This document shows, in pieces, positions 1 to 6,221 of a stretch of DNA of 24,853 bases. Within the stretch, counting starts at the first letter, position 1; every line of letters starts with the position of its first letter. Where the stretch lies: NCBI GenBank assembly GCA_900549995.1, contig URQQ01000058.1, forward strand, positions 1 through 24,853, written 5' to 3'. Below the pieces are notes generated by a model. That model was given only the letters and a program-made list of their open reading frames with translations, was not told where the DNA came from and ran no database searches. This DNA comes from an uncultured Lachnospiraceae bacterium (lineage in GTDB: Bacteria > Bacillota > Clostridia > Lachnospirales > Lachnospiraceae). The position numbers and the translations under genes are program-made.

Positions 1-2
1 TT

Positions 3-623
3 ATGCCGTTTGTCATGGGAACTTTAATTAAATTTGGTATTCCATTTCTTGAAAGAATAACGAAGTTTTCTTTGCAAGCATATTATCCGATTTTTGATTT
101 ATTGCTTTCTATCATGGCGCCTGTATTGCTTTGCTTTGCATTTGCAATGATTACATTAGAGGAAATCGACGATAAAGTGTCACGGTACTTTTCGATTACC
201 CCTCTTGGTAAGTCGGGGTATCTCTTTACAAGGTTGGGAGTACCCTCAATTATTTCGGCGGTCATTGCTTTTATTGTACTGTTGTTTTTTTCATTAGAAA
301 AGTTGTCCGTTGGAATGACAGTATGCTTGGCGCTTCTCGGCTCAGTACAGGCAATTATTGTTTCGCTTATGATTATCACATTATCAGGCAATAAATTAGA
401 GGGTATGGCAGTTACAAAACTAGCTGCACTTACATTGCTCGGAATACCTGCCCCTTTCTTTATTGATAGTTACTACCAGTTCGCGGTTGGCTTTCTTCCA
501 TCATTTTGGGTAGCGAAAGCCATGCAGAGTGAAGCGTTTCTTTATTTCTCTATAGGATTTGTGGTAGCTTTAGTCTGGTACTACTTCCTTACAAAACGCC
601 TGTTTCGGAAGCTGGCAGGATAA
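3..623 (+). CDS. ABC-2 type transporter permease, 5' end outside window
   Basis: The 206 visible residues are almost entirely hydrophobic, with about six predicted membrane segments and short charged loops, ending in the basic tail KRLFRKLAG. This is the pattern of ABC-2 family membrane permeases, which pair with a cytoplasmic ATPase to export drugs, peptides or lipids. No ribosome site is visible because the window begins 2 bases upstream, and the N-terminal part of such permeases seems to be missing, so the real start is probably outside. It lies 11 bases before the cation transporter gene and is likely co-transcribed with it. The substrate cannot be told. The permease assignment is by general resemblance, not by a catalytic motif. 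Confidence 0.7.
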   Translation: MPFVMGTLIKFGIPFLERITKFSLQAYYPIFDLLLSIMAPVLLCFAFAMITLEEIDDKVSRYFSITPLGKSGYLFTRLGVPSIISAVIAFIVLLFFSLEKLSVGMTVCLALLGSVQAIIVSLMIITLSGNKLEGMAVTKLAALTLLGIPAPFFIDSYYQFAVGFLPSFWVAKAMQSEAFLYFSIGFVVALVWYYFLTKRLFRKLAG

Positions 624-634
624 GGAGGCATATT

Positions 635-1546
635 ATGGAAAAAGGTAGACTTCTGCAAAACGAAAATATAAATAAGGCTATTCAGGTTTCCAAAATCACA
701 CTAATCATCAACCTGGGTTTATCGCTACTTAAATTTGCTGCCGGATATATAGGAAAGTCAAGTGCCATGCTGTCGGACGCTGTACATTCGGCTTCTGATG
801 TATTAAGCACAATCGTTGTGATGGTTGGAATTAAAATATCAGAAAAACAGCCTGATAAAGAACATCCTTATGGGCATGAACGTATGGAATGTGTGGCTTC
901 CATTATTCTCTCTGTTGCCTTGGCTATAACGGGTGTTGGAATAGGATATTCAGGGATCAAGAAAATCTTTTCAGGACAGTACAATACGCTTTCTATTCCT
1001 AGTGGAATCGCACTTACGGCGGCAGTCTTATCCATTGTTATAAAAGAGTGGATGTACTGGTTTACAAGAAATGCTGCAAAGCATACAAATTCTGATGCGC
1101 TTATGGCTGACGCATGGCACCACCGCTCTGATGCACTCTCGTCGGTTGGTTCCTTAATTGGCATTTTAGGAGCGCGTTTAGGCTTTGCTATTCTCGATTC
1201 TATTGCAAGCGTTGTGATTTGCGGTTGTATCTTAAAAGCTGCTTTGGACATTTTCAGAGAAAGCATTAACAAAATGGTGGATCATAGCTGTGACAATACT
1301 ACAGAAACAAGAATTAGGGAACTTGTACTTCAACAGCAAGGGGTTGAAGGTATTGATGATTTAAAAACCCGCATGTTTGGAACGAAAATGTATGTAGATA
1401 TTGAAATATTAGCTGATGGTAATTTAGCTCTTTATGATGCTCATGGAATTGCTGAGGCAGTCCATCAAACGATTGAAAACAACTTTCCACAATGTAAACA
1501 TTGTATGGTACATGTTAATGCGAATGAACTTCTCTATTCTACATAG
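635..1546 (+). CDS. Cation diffusion facilitator (CDF) family transporter
   Basis: This 303-residue protein has the usual length and plan of CDF transporters, which exchange cytoplasmic divalent metal (zinc, iron, manganese) for protons. The metal-site signature on helix II is SDAVHSASD (D48, H51, D55). The matching helix V motif is DAWHHRSDALSS (D159, H162, D166). Hydrophobic segments fill residues 20-200, and a cytoplasmic C-terminal domain (about 205-300) has His/Cys residues near its end (CKHCMVHV). The start has an AAGGAGG site 7-8 bases upstream and follows the permease gene by 11 bases, suggesting one operon. The metal is not predictable with confidence; the helix II/V DHDD-like set fits zinc/iron-type members. 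Confidence 0.93.
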   Translation: MEKGRLLQNENINKAIQVSKITLIINLGLSLLKFAAGYIGKSSAMLSDAVHSASDVLSTIVVMVGIKISEKQPDKEHPYGHERMECVASIILSVALAITGVGIGYSGIKKIFSGQYNTLSIPSGIALTAAVLSIVIKEWMYWFTRNAAKHTNSDALMADAWHHRSDALSSVGSLIGILGARLGFAILDSIASVVICGCILKAALDIFRESINKMVDHSCDNTTETRIRELVLQQQGVEGIDDLKTRMFGTKMYVDIEILADGNLALYDAHGIAEAVHQTIENNFPQCKHCMVHVNANELLYST

Positions 1547-1597
1547 GACAGGGAAGATGATTTAAGACTATTGAAAGGGAAAGGAGGGAAGTAGGTT

Positions 1598-1738
1598 ATG
1601 GAACAATACTGGTGGATTATCATTGTCGTGGTTTTAATTGTCGTTGGTTTACTTAAACTTGTAATTATGAAGAAATATAACCAAAAGAGAAATTCTAACA
1701 ATCGTTCAAAAGATAGCGAGGACGACAAGATGTATTAA
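1598..1738 (+). CDS. Small single-pass membrane protein (46 aa)
   Basis: This short reading frame has a strong ribosome site (AAGGAGG at 1581-1587). It encodes one hydrophobic helix (WWIIIVVVLIVVGLLKLVIM, residues 5-24) followed by a basic then acidic tail (KKYNQKRN... SEDDK). The layout predicts an outside-N, inside-C membrane peptide. It lies 51 bases after the CDF gene on the same strand, so it may belong to that operon. I recognise no family. The clean ribosome site and membrane-helix-plus-charged-tail design argue that it is real. Confidence 0.6.
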   Translation: MEQYWWIIIVVVLIVVGLLKLVIMKKYNQKRNSNNRSKDSEDDKMY

Positions 1739-1896
1739 GGTTTATTGAAATTTGTTATGTTGTAGAATGATGTTTTAGATCCTAGAAAGTGCTTTAAGGG
1801 GGGTTAACTTTATGGAAATCTTTAAGTACCATTCTATACAATCAAATACAATTTAATAAATCTTTACAAAAAATCGAATGCAATACAGCTTTAAAG

Positions 1897-1932
1897 GCTC
1901 GTACAAATCATATGTTTTGTGTGGGCTTTTTT
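1897..1932 (+). terminator. Possible intrinsic terminator after the CDF operon
   Basis: GCTCGTACAAA and the partly complementary TTTTGTGTGGGC form an imperfect hairpin with loop TCATATG, directly followed by TTTTTT. It would close the upstream membrane-protein operon and lies about 60 bases before the sortase gene. Mismatches and G-U pairs in the stem limit confidence. Confidence 0.45.
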
Positions 1933-1994
1933 AATTTAAGAGGTTGTAGATTGTCCTGCCGAATCGTGTAATGAAAATAAGGAGGCGAATGGAC

Positions 1995-2771
1995 ATGAAG
2001 AAAAAAAAGATTATTTGCATCATGCTGATTTTAATATTTACTAGCGGCATTGTGATAGGCGCCATTCAGTTATATAAGCAGTACCATGAGTATTCTGAAG
2101 GCGAGGACTCCTATACTGATTTGGAGGACTATGTGAAGCTGCCGGAGGAACCGGAGGCTCCTTCCGCATCCCCAGTGGATGATGAAACTGAGTCTGGGGG
2201 ACGGGAGTGGCCGGCTGTAGATTTTGCTTCCCTGCAGGAAATCAATCCGGATATTGTAGGATGGATTTATATTGAAGGGACAGAAATCAATTATCCGGTT
2301 GTGCAAGGTAACGATAACCAGTATTACCTGAAGCATTTGTTCAGCGGTGAGTGGAACGGATCTGGCTGCATCTTTCTGGACAGCAGAAACAGAGTGGATT
2401 TCTCAGACCGGCACAGCATCATTTATGGACATCATATGAAAAATGGCAGCATGTTTTCCGGGCTTACGGAATATAAGAAGCAGGAGTTTTATGATTCACA
2501 TTCTGTGGCTTTGCTGCTGACACCGGATAAAAATTATGAGATAGAAATTTTCGCCGGATATGTGGCCAGTGTCCAGGATAAAGCCTGGGAATTGGCTTTC
2601 CCCTCAGACCCGGATTTTACAGGGTGGCTGGATAAGGCAAAAGAACGCTCGTGCTTCACCAGCGGAATTACTCCGGCAGTCACAGACCGGATGCTGACGT
2701 TATCTACCTGCAGCTACGAGTTTAACAATGCCAGGTTTGTATTGCTTGGCATATTAAAGCCGGAAGAGTAA
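1995..2771 (+). CDS. Class B sortase
   Basis: The protein (258 aa from the start chosen) begins with a basic N-terminus and one membrane anchor (residues 6-25), then an acidic/proline linker to about residue 70. The sortase beta-barrel follows. Catalytic residues are visible: H146 in YGHHM, C239 in TLSTC and R247 in NARFVLLG. The NPDIVGWIYI and YPVVQGNDNQYYL motifs are class B type. Sortase B enzymes cut a sorting signal and attach the protein to the cell wall or pilin; ICEs of the Tn1549 type often carry one. An in-frame ATG lies at 1971, but the ribosome site AAGGAGG ends at 1985, so 1995 (9-base spacing) is preferred. No sorting-signal substrate is visible nearby. Confidence 0.93.
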   Translation: MKKKKIICIMLILIFTSGIVIGAIQLYKQYHEYSEGEDSYTDLEDYVKLPEEPEAPSASPVDDETESGGREWPAVDFASLQEINPDIVGWIYIEGTEINYPVVQGNDNQYYLKHLFSGEWNGSGCIFLDSRNRVDFSDRHSIIYGHHMKNGSMFSGLTEYKKQEFYDSHSVALLLTPDKNYEIEIFAGYVASVQDKAWELAFPSDPDFTGWLDKAKERSCFTSGITPAVTDRMLTLSTCSYEFNNARFVLLGILKPEE

Positions 2772-2886
2772 CGGATTCAGAAGAAAATAGAATAATGGAT
2801 TGAATTGGGGGGATGCTATTACGAAAAAAGGTGCGTTTCCCCGATAATTCGTAATGAAAACTCTCTGCTCCTATATCAAGTGCAGA

Positions 2887-3087
2887 TTACGTTTCATTTC
2901 CATAGTGATCTAACCTTACGATTTTTATAGAAGTGGATCTGAATAATTGCGGCAATTTAGCAGCGATGGGCTTACAGGTGGAAAGATGATTCTCAACGAC
3001 TTGTAAAAGAACGATGGTAAAACGATTTCCAAAGCCTTTCTGCTGACCTAAAATGCGTAAAAACGCAAAAATATCCAGTAGCATCAA
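2887..3087 (-). CDS. Hypothetical open frame fused to ICE remnant
   Basis: The 66-residue frame ends LFRSTSIKIVRLDHYGNET and overlaps the stop of the truncated sigma-like gene by a few bases (ATTTGATGCT region). No good independent ribosome site is seen; translation could only follow by coupling to the short upstream frame. I recognise no domain. It may be the residue of a different gene joined by deletion to the sigma-like N-terminus, or a non-coding frame. Treat as doubtful. Confidence 0.3.
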   Translation of the reverse strand: MMLLDIFAFLRILGQQKGFGNRFTIVLLQVVENHLSTCKPIAAKLPQLFRSTSIKIVRLDHYGNET

Positions 3088-3158
3088 ATTGTCACCACCA
3101 CAAACATGTCCGTTTTTACAAGGGGATAGTAGTAGCGTTTCAAATTGATTACTGTCAT
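3084..3158 (-). pseudogene. Truncated ICE sigma-70-like gene, N-terminal fragment
   Basis: After a good GGAGGTCAGCCC ribosome site, the frame reads MTVINLKRYYYPLVKTDMFV and stops after 24 codons. The opening MTVINLK..YP....D.F resembles, from memory, the N-terminus of the short sigma-70-like proteins of Tn916/Tn1549-type elements, normally around 140-200 residues. The remaining helix-turn-helix part is absent, replaced by unrelated sequence. It is downstream of, and on the same strand as, the intact sigma-like gene at 3245-3670, as expected for the regulatory end of an ICE. Interpretation as a decayed gene is an inference from the conserved start. Confidence 0.55.
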
Positions 3159-3179
3159 GGGCTGACCTCCTAAAATGGC

Positions 3180-3216
3180 GAGAGGGACAAGCAGCTTGCT
3201 ACTGCCTGTCCCTCTC
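3180..3216 (-). terminator. Strong hairpin between two sigma-like genes
   Basis: GAGAGGGACA pairs perfectly with TGTCCCTCTC, extended by GCAG/CTGC near the loop. On the minus strand it lies just after the intact sigma-like gene and is followed only by a short T-rich stretch (ATTTTAGG), so it may be a weak terminator or an RNA-processing/attenuation hairpin. Confidence 0.6.
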
Positions 3217-3244
3217 GGTGATGGAGATTGTTCCCCTCACTTGG

Positions 3245-3670
3245 TTAGCCTGAAAATCGTGTTTCGTGGGGTCTGTTTTTGAAAAAATCTTGAAACTTTT
3301 TTCTGGCCGCCTCCACGGAATCCCTCACGGTGTACTTGGAGCAGCCGTCCAGCCGGGCGATCTGCTCATAGCTCAATCCGTCCAGCGCGTAGAGCAGGAA
3401 CCGGCGGCGCTGTGTGGCGGTGCAGCTCTCCAACATGGAAAGCAGTTCGTCCAGCGTTTCCCTCCGGCAAACGTATTGCTCTGGCGTTTCTTGGTTGGTG
3501 CGGTCCTCGGCGGCGACTATGTACTCGTCAAACTCCCTTATGTCCCAATGCCGCCGCTGCTCATGGGATAGGTTTTCCTCCTTGTGGTCGGCCCGGTCAA
3601 GGAACTCATAGACCTCAACGCTGACTTCCACGGACAGGGCTTGTCCGTTTATTTTGATGATGACTTCCAT
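3245..3670 (-). CDS. ICE sigma-70-like (region 4 HTH) regulator
   Basis: This 141-residue protein has a C-terminal sigma region 4-like helix-turn-helix at about residues 80-130. Residues RRRFLLYALDGLSYEQIARL lead into DGCSKYTVRDSVEAARKKF, the pattern of sigma factor DNA-binding helices. The N-terminal part (MEVIIKINGQALSVEVSVEVYEFLDRAD) matches my recollection of the small sigma-like proteins next to the regulatory genes of Tn916/Tn1549-like elements. It probably binds DNA or RNA polymerase to control transfer genes rather than acting as a full sigma factor, since region 2 is absent. Start: ATG at 3670 with GGAGGAAAGGCAG upstream. A 19-bp palindrome lies about 77 bases upstream. Confidence 0.85.
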   Translation of the reverse strand: MEVIIKINGQALSVEVSVEVYEFLDRADHKEENLSHEQRRHWDIREFDEYIVAAEDRTNQETPEQYVCRRETLDELLSMLESCTATQRRRFLLYALDGLSYEQIARLDGCSKYTVRDSVEAARKKFQDFFKNRPHETRFSG

Positions 3671-3746
3671 CTGCCTTTCCTCCGTTTCGATTGGGGTTGG
3701 TGCGAATCGAAACGGGGGGAGCGGAGAGCGGCAACAGTGCCGAACA

Positions 3747-3765
3747 TCGGGTCAACTTGACCCGA
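3747..3765. promoter_or_regulatory. 19-bp perfect palindrome, putative operator
   Basis: TCGGGTCAA-c-TTGACCCGA is perfectly symmetric around position 3756. It lies about 77 bases upstream of the sigma-like gene on the minus strand, in non-coding sequence. The symmetry suits a dimeric DNA-binding protein; it could also fold as an RNA hairpin. No T-tract follows on either strand, so it is not a classic terminator. Confidence 0.5.
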
Positions 3766-4126
3766 ATTTTACCGTCTGAAAAAGAGAGGTTTCCGGCCCT
3801 CCTGCGCCGAATTTTTTTATTTTCTTGTAAACTGGAGGCCCGGTAAAAACAAAGGCTCTGAATTTCTGCAAATATCCCCGGCACTCGTCTGCAATCGCAG
3901 ACGAACCGCAACGGAATAGCTCATGTATTGTCGCATAAAAAAGGGCGCAAGTGATTGGCTTTTCACTTGCGCCGTGGTGGACGTTTTCGCTATTTTATTG
4001 TGGCTTGTCGCCCATGTAAGAGGCGCGTCAAAAGGGATATTTGCTCATTGCGACCCTCCACTGGCCGCATAAAAAAGAGGCCTTGATTATTTCAAAGCCA
4101 CCGAAACTAATAAGGTGCGTGGAAAT
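3766..4126. other. Non-coding stretch between regulator genes
   Basis: No credible gene is seen. The stretch holds a minus-strand terminator (3937-3973) and a tract around 4000-4090 that looks like non-coding ICE sequence (GGCCGCATAAAAAAGAGGCC at 4064-4083, a small inverted arrangement). It separates the HTH gene from the sigma-like gene, both minus-strand. Confidence 0.5.
3937..3973 (-). terminator. Intrinsic terminator (minus strand)
   Basis: GGCGCAAGTGA pairs perfectly with TCACTTGCGCC. Read on the minus strand the stem is followed by CTTTTTTATG, the T-tract of a Rho-independent terminator. It would stop transcription coming from the HTH gene at 4181-4519 before the sigma-like gene. Confidence 0.8.
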
Positions 4127-4175
4127 ATAGTTGCTACACGACGGCTTTTTTTCTTTGCCGTCGTGCGGCAACTAT
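4127..4175. repeat. Long two-part inverted repeat next to HTH gene
   Basis: ATAGTTGC (4127-4134) pairs with GCAACTAT (4168-4175). Inside it CACGACGGC (4137-4145) pairs with GCCGTCGTG (4157-4165), with a T-rich loop. The 17 paired bases are perfect apart from a 2x2 internal loop. It lies 5 bases past the stop of the HTH gene. A related sequence (GTCGTG..GCA..AACTATT) occurs on the other side of that gene near 4569-4592. Confidence 0.7.
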
Positions 4176-4180
4176 TGAAG

Positions 4181-4519
4181 TTATTTTACATCTTTTATTA
4201 ATTCTTCTACCGATATACCATATAGCTTTGCTAATGCAAACAAGTTTGAAGTACTTGGGTCTGATGTTCCATTTTCCCATTTTGATACTGCTTGTCTGCT
4301 GACCCCTATTGTTTCTGCCACAAACTCTTGTGTCATTTGACAATGGGTTCGGTACGCTTTTAATGTTTCTCCGAGAGATTGACTCACGGCAGCTTTCTCT
4401 TTACGAACATTACTCGATTTTAGATATTTCAGGAAAGCACGAACAATGAGAACAAACAAAGTAACAAACACGCCGATAAAGATTACACCAACCAAAATAG
4501 ACGTTATAGAAGATTTCAT
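4181..4519 (-). CDS. Membrane-anchored XRE-family HTH regulator
   Basis: The 112-residue protein starts with a hydrophobic helix (residues 7-28, ILVGVIFIGVFVTLFVLIV) and a basic stretch. A complete XRE/Cro helix-turn-helix follows (about 48-105): QSLGETLKAYRTHCQMTQEF, then ETIGVSRQAVSKWENGTSDP. XRE proteins bind operators as dimers; an N-terminal membrane anchor is uncommon and suggests a sensor whose DNA binding responds to the envelope. Start ATG at 4519 has an AAAGGAGGCG site upstream on the minus strand. It is a single-gene unit between ICE remnants. Target genes are unknown; it might control only itself. Confidence 0.85.
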   Translation of the reverse strand: MKSSITSILVGVIFIGVFVTLFVLIVRAFLKYLKSSNVRKEKAAVSQSLGETLKAYRTHCQMTQEFVAETIGVSRQAVSKWENGTSDPSTSNLFALAKLYGISVEELIKDVK

Positions 4520-4633
4520 ATGGGTACGCCTCCTTTCTTCTTTGTTATGGCTTTATTTTATCAAAATTGTCGTGTTGCAGCTACCAACTATTACGCAATT
4601 ATAGGTTGCATTCGTGTTGCGGCATATTTTTAC

Positions 4634-5080
4634 TCAAATAACAGCGCTTCGGGCTGATAGAATGCCTTTTTGTGGTTCTTTCCTCTGCAGGCTGCTAGTG
4701 AGGGCATACACACCATTGGCCATGTCCTCGGCTCGTAAAGCTGCTTTCTTGGCCTCCATCTGCCGCCGCTTCTCGGTCTTTATCCTGTCCTCATACTCGC
4801 GTTGTTTTCCATTAGCTTTGCGGCGTAGATAGTTCTGGTGCAGTCTGTTCTTGCGTTCCTCTTTCTTCCGTAGGGCCTCCTGTTCCTCTGGGGTGAGGTT
4901 TACTTCTCCGAAGTGGGGAGGCACATATCGGCCCACAAAGTTAAAATAGATTTCAACCTCCTGCGTGGTTTCAATGCTGCCCTTGCGGGCGCGTTCATGC
5001 ACAAGGATTTTCTCGACAAACTCGTTTAATGGCTTAATCGCTCGTACAATGGGGTGATTTTCTCGTTTCTCATATTCGCG
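4634..5080 (-). pseudogene. Large serine recombinase, C-terminal DUF4368 remnant
   Basis: The reading frame is open from 5080 without an ATG start. It encodes NEFVEKILVHERARKGS, then TTQEVEIYFNFVGRYVPP, and a long charged helix rich in K, R and E (RKKEERKNRLHQNYLRRKA). This is the C-terminal DUF4368 region of the TnpX/Tn4451-type large serine recombinases that excise and integrate ICEs. The catalytic serine domain and the zinc-ribbon/recombinase domain, several hundred residues, are absent; an in-frame stop lies at 5081-5083. The gene is therefore a broken recombinase end. It points to an element boundary or a deletion near 5080. Confidence 0.82.
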
Positions 5081-5097
5081 TCATCCTTGCATGAAAA

Positions 5098-5158
5098 ATG
5101 CTCTAAGTGTTTTCAGTAACCATGAGAAAAACCATGATTAAGAAGTCACTTAGAGCAT
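5098..5158. repeat. 12-bp perfect inverted repeat with internal direct repeat
   Basis: ATGCTCTAAGTG (5098-5109) is matched by CACTTAGAGCAT (5147-5158). The 37-bp interior carries the direct repeat ACCATGA twice (5119 and 5132 regions). The structure sits exactly between the broken recombinase and the promoter of the large module, so it may be an element terminus, a recombinase binding site or a hairpin. Confidence 0.65.
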
Positions 5159-5168
5159 ATATCACCAC

Positions 5169-5197
5169 TTGAAAATCTGAAATAGATATGTTATACT
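5169..5197 (+). promoter_or_regulatory. Sigma-A type promoter of the large module
   Basis: TTGAAA (5169-5174) and TATACT (5192-5197) are separated by exactly 17 bases. Transcription should start near 5204 and run into the hairpin-rich leader. No other promoter of similar quality was found ahead of the 15-gene module. Confidence 0.7.
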
Positions 5198-5252
5198 ACC
5201 TACATCAGTATCAGTAATTGCTTTCGAGCGATTAGAGTTTTTCCGGTTGCAC

Positions 5253-5289
5253 AGTGTCTGAGAGTATATACTTTCAGGCACTTTTTTTG
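5253..5289 (+). terminator. Leader terminator 1
   Basis: AGTGTCTGAGAG pairs with CTTTCAGGCACT (two G-U pairs) across loop TATATA and is followed by TTTTTTT. It is a textbook intrinsic terminator only about 50 bases after the predicted transcription start. Confidence 0.85.
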
Positions 5290-5391
5290 TTTCTTCTGCT
5301 TCTTTTCCAAGAAGCACAGAATGGGGAGTCCGGAGGCACAAGCCCTCCGCCCATCTGCTACAATTTCATATCAGGCCCTCGGGCAATAAAG

Positions 5392-5428
5392 GCACTCAGA
5401 GAATTTCGGTTCTTTGGGTGCTTTTTTT
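5392..5428 (+). terminator. Leader terminator 2
   Basis: GCACTCAGAGAA pairs with TTCTTTGGGTGC through several G-U pairs with loop TTTCGG, followed by TTTTTTT. It resembles leader terminator 1 in stem ends (GCAC/GTGC) and T-tract. Confidence 0.8.
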
Positions 5429-5448
5429 ATATAGATCGGAGCTTTTAC

Positions 5449-5480
5449 GGCTCCCCTAATCTTTGTTCCGGGGAGCCTTT
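5449..5480 (+). terminator. Leader hairpin 3
   Basis: GGCTCCCC pairs perfectly with GGGGAGCC across a 13-base loop and is followed by only TTTCGG. It is a weaker terminator or an antiterminator-type hairpin, 56 bases before the first start codon. Confidence 0.6.
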
Positions 5481-5535
5481 CGGCATACCCGTGTATATAG
5501 ATAAAACCACGCAGGAATGCAGAAAGGAAATGCCT

Positions 5536-5907
5536 ATGATTCTTTATTTGGATGCCAGAACTACCGTCAAGGATCTGATAATTGATTATATTGAGGTGGA
5601 ATTGGCAAACGGAGAAACCGCCTCTCTTAATTGGGATGAAAGTGATATTGGGCGGGCTGACGACGGTTTCAGTGCCCGATACAAAGGGGTGTATTTTGGA
5701 GAGGTCTATGCCAATGGCAGACTGGAGCAGCTGCAGGATATGAAAATAACCGATATCGGTTTGTATTCTGAAAGCGATACTCCTCTCAATATCTGTATCA
5801 CTTCGATGGAATTTGAAGACGATGGCAGGCTATTGGCGTTTGAAGCTCCGATTTTACATGGAAACATTGTTTATCAGAACGAAAGTGGTGAGGTGATCGC
5901 ATGTTGA
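5536..5907 (+). CDS. Conserved hypothetical protein, first gene of the module
   Basis: The 123-residue acidic protein has no recognised domain: MILYLDARTTVKDLIIDYIE, then strand-rich sequence ending GNIVYQNESGEVIAC. Alternating hydrophobic residues suggest a small mostly beta fold. The ATG at 5536 is favoured because AGAAAGG ends 8 bases before it; the in-frame ATG at 5530 is too close. The frame stays open upstream but without a ribosome site. Its stop overlaps the next start (ATGTTGA), so translation of the two is probably coupled. As first gene after the hairpin leader, its expression would depend on passage through the terminators. Confidence 0.75.
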   Translation: MILYLDARTTVKDLIIDYIEVELANGETASLNWDESDIGRADDGFSARYKGVYFGEVYANGRLEQLQDMKITDIGLYSESDTPLNICITSMEFEDDGRLLAFEAPILHGNIVYQNESGEVIAC

Positions 5908-6221
5908 AAAGCGGAAAATATATCGCCGAACACGATAACGGAATATTTGACCGATACCGGATTGTTATGTCAGTAAAGGAAACGGAGAAGTCATATATTT
6001 TTGAATTGCTTGAGTATGTAAGCCGGTATAGTTCGGCACAGATGGACATGCTGTTCGACAAGAGTAAGCGGGTCCTGATTTCAAAATTCAAGGGCGGCCA
6101 TGCAATGCGTATATGGAGTGACCATGACTTTACACTGTATCCATATCAAGCCGGGATTCCGTTTCATTTTGAACGGGTCAGTGAAGGCGGCAGTGCGGAA
6201 GGAAGTGGCGTCTATGGGTAA
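5901..6221 (+). CDS. Conserved hypothetical protein (106 aa)
   Basis: The protein starts MLKSGKYIAEHDNGIFDRYR and continues with short strands and charged residues. No cysteine pairs, signal peptide or membrane segment is visible. It overlaps the preceding gene by 7 bases and the methyltransferase-like gene by 8, typical of tightly coupled operons. No family is recognised. Confidence 0.75.
   Translation: MLKSGKYIAEHDNGIFDRYRIVMSVKETEKSYIFELLEYVSRYSSAQMDMLFDKSKRVLISKFKGGHAMRIWSDHDFTLYPYQAGIPFHFERVSEGGSAEGSGVYG

Larger units (their letters stand above)
5290..5535 (+). other. Untranslated leader of the module
   Basis: An open frame runs through here in the frame of the first gene. It starts at a GTG inside terminator 1 and has no ribosome site, so it is not considered coding. 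The stretch holds two further hairpins (5392-5428, 5449-5480). Before them, GGGGAGTCCGGAGG and a C-rich tract could pair as an alternative structure. Confidence 0.55.

Noticed and set aside
1812..1856. 14-codon frame starting at ATGGAAATCTTTAAG with a GGGGGG run upstream, possible leader peptide
   Set aside because: It could be a leader peptide, but no attenuator structure clearly links it to the sortase gene and the codon content is unremarkable.
2818..2855. Inverted repeat ATTACGAA/TTCGTAAT downstream of the sortase gene
   Set aside because: Eight-base arms with a 22-base spacer in AT-rich DNA and no T-tract; could be chance, so not listed as a feature.
5254..5535. GTG-started extension of the first module gene through the leader
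   Set aside because: It would run through two terminator hairpins, has no ribosome site and encodes an implausible hydrophobic sequence; the ATG at 5536 has a good site.
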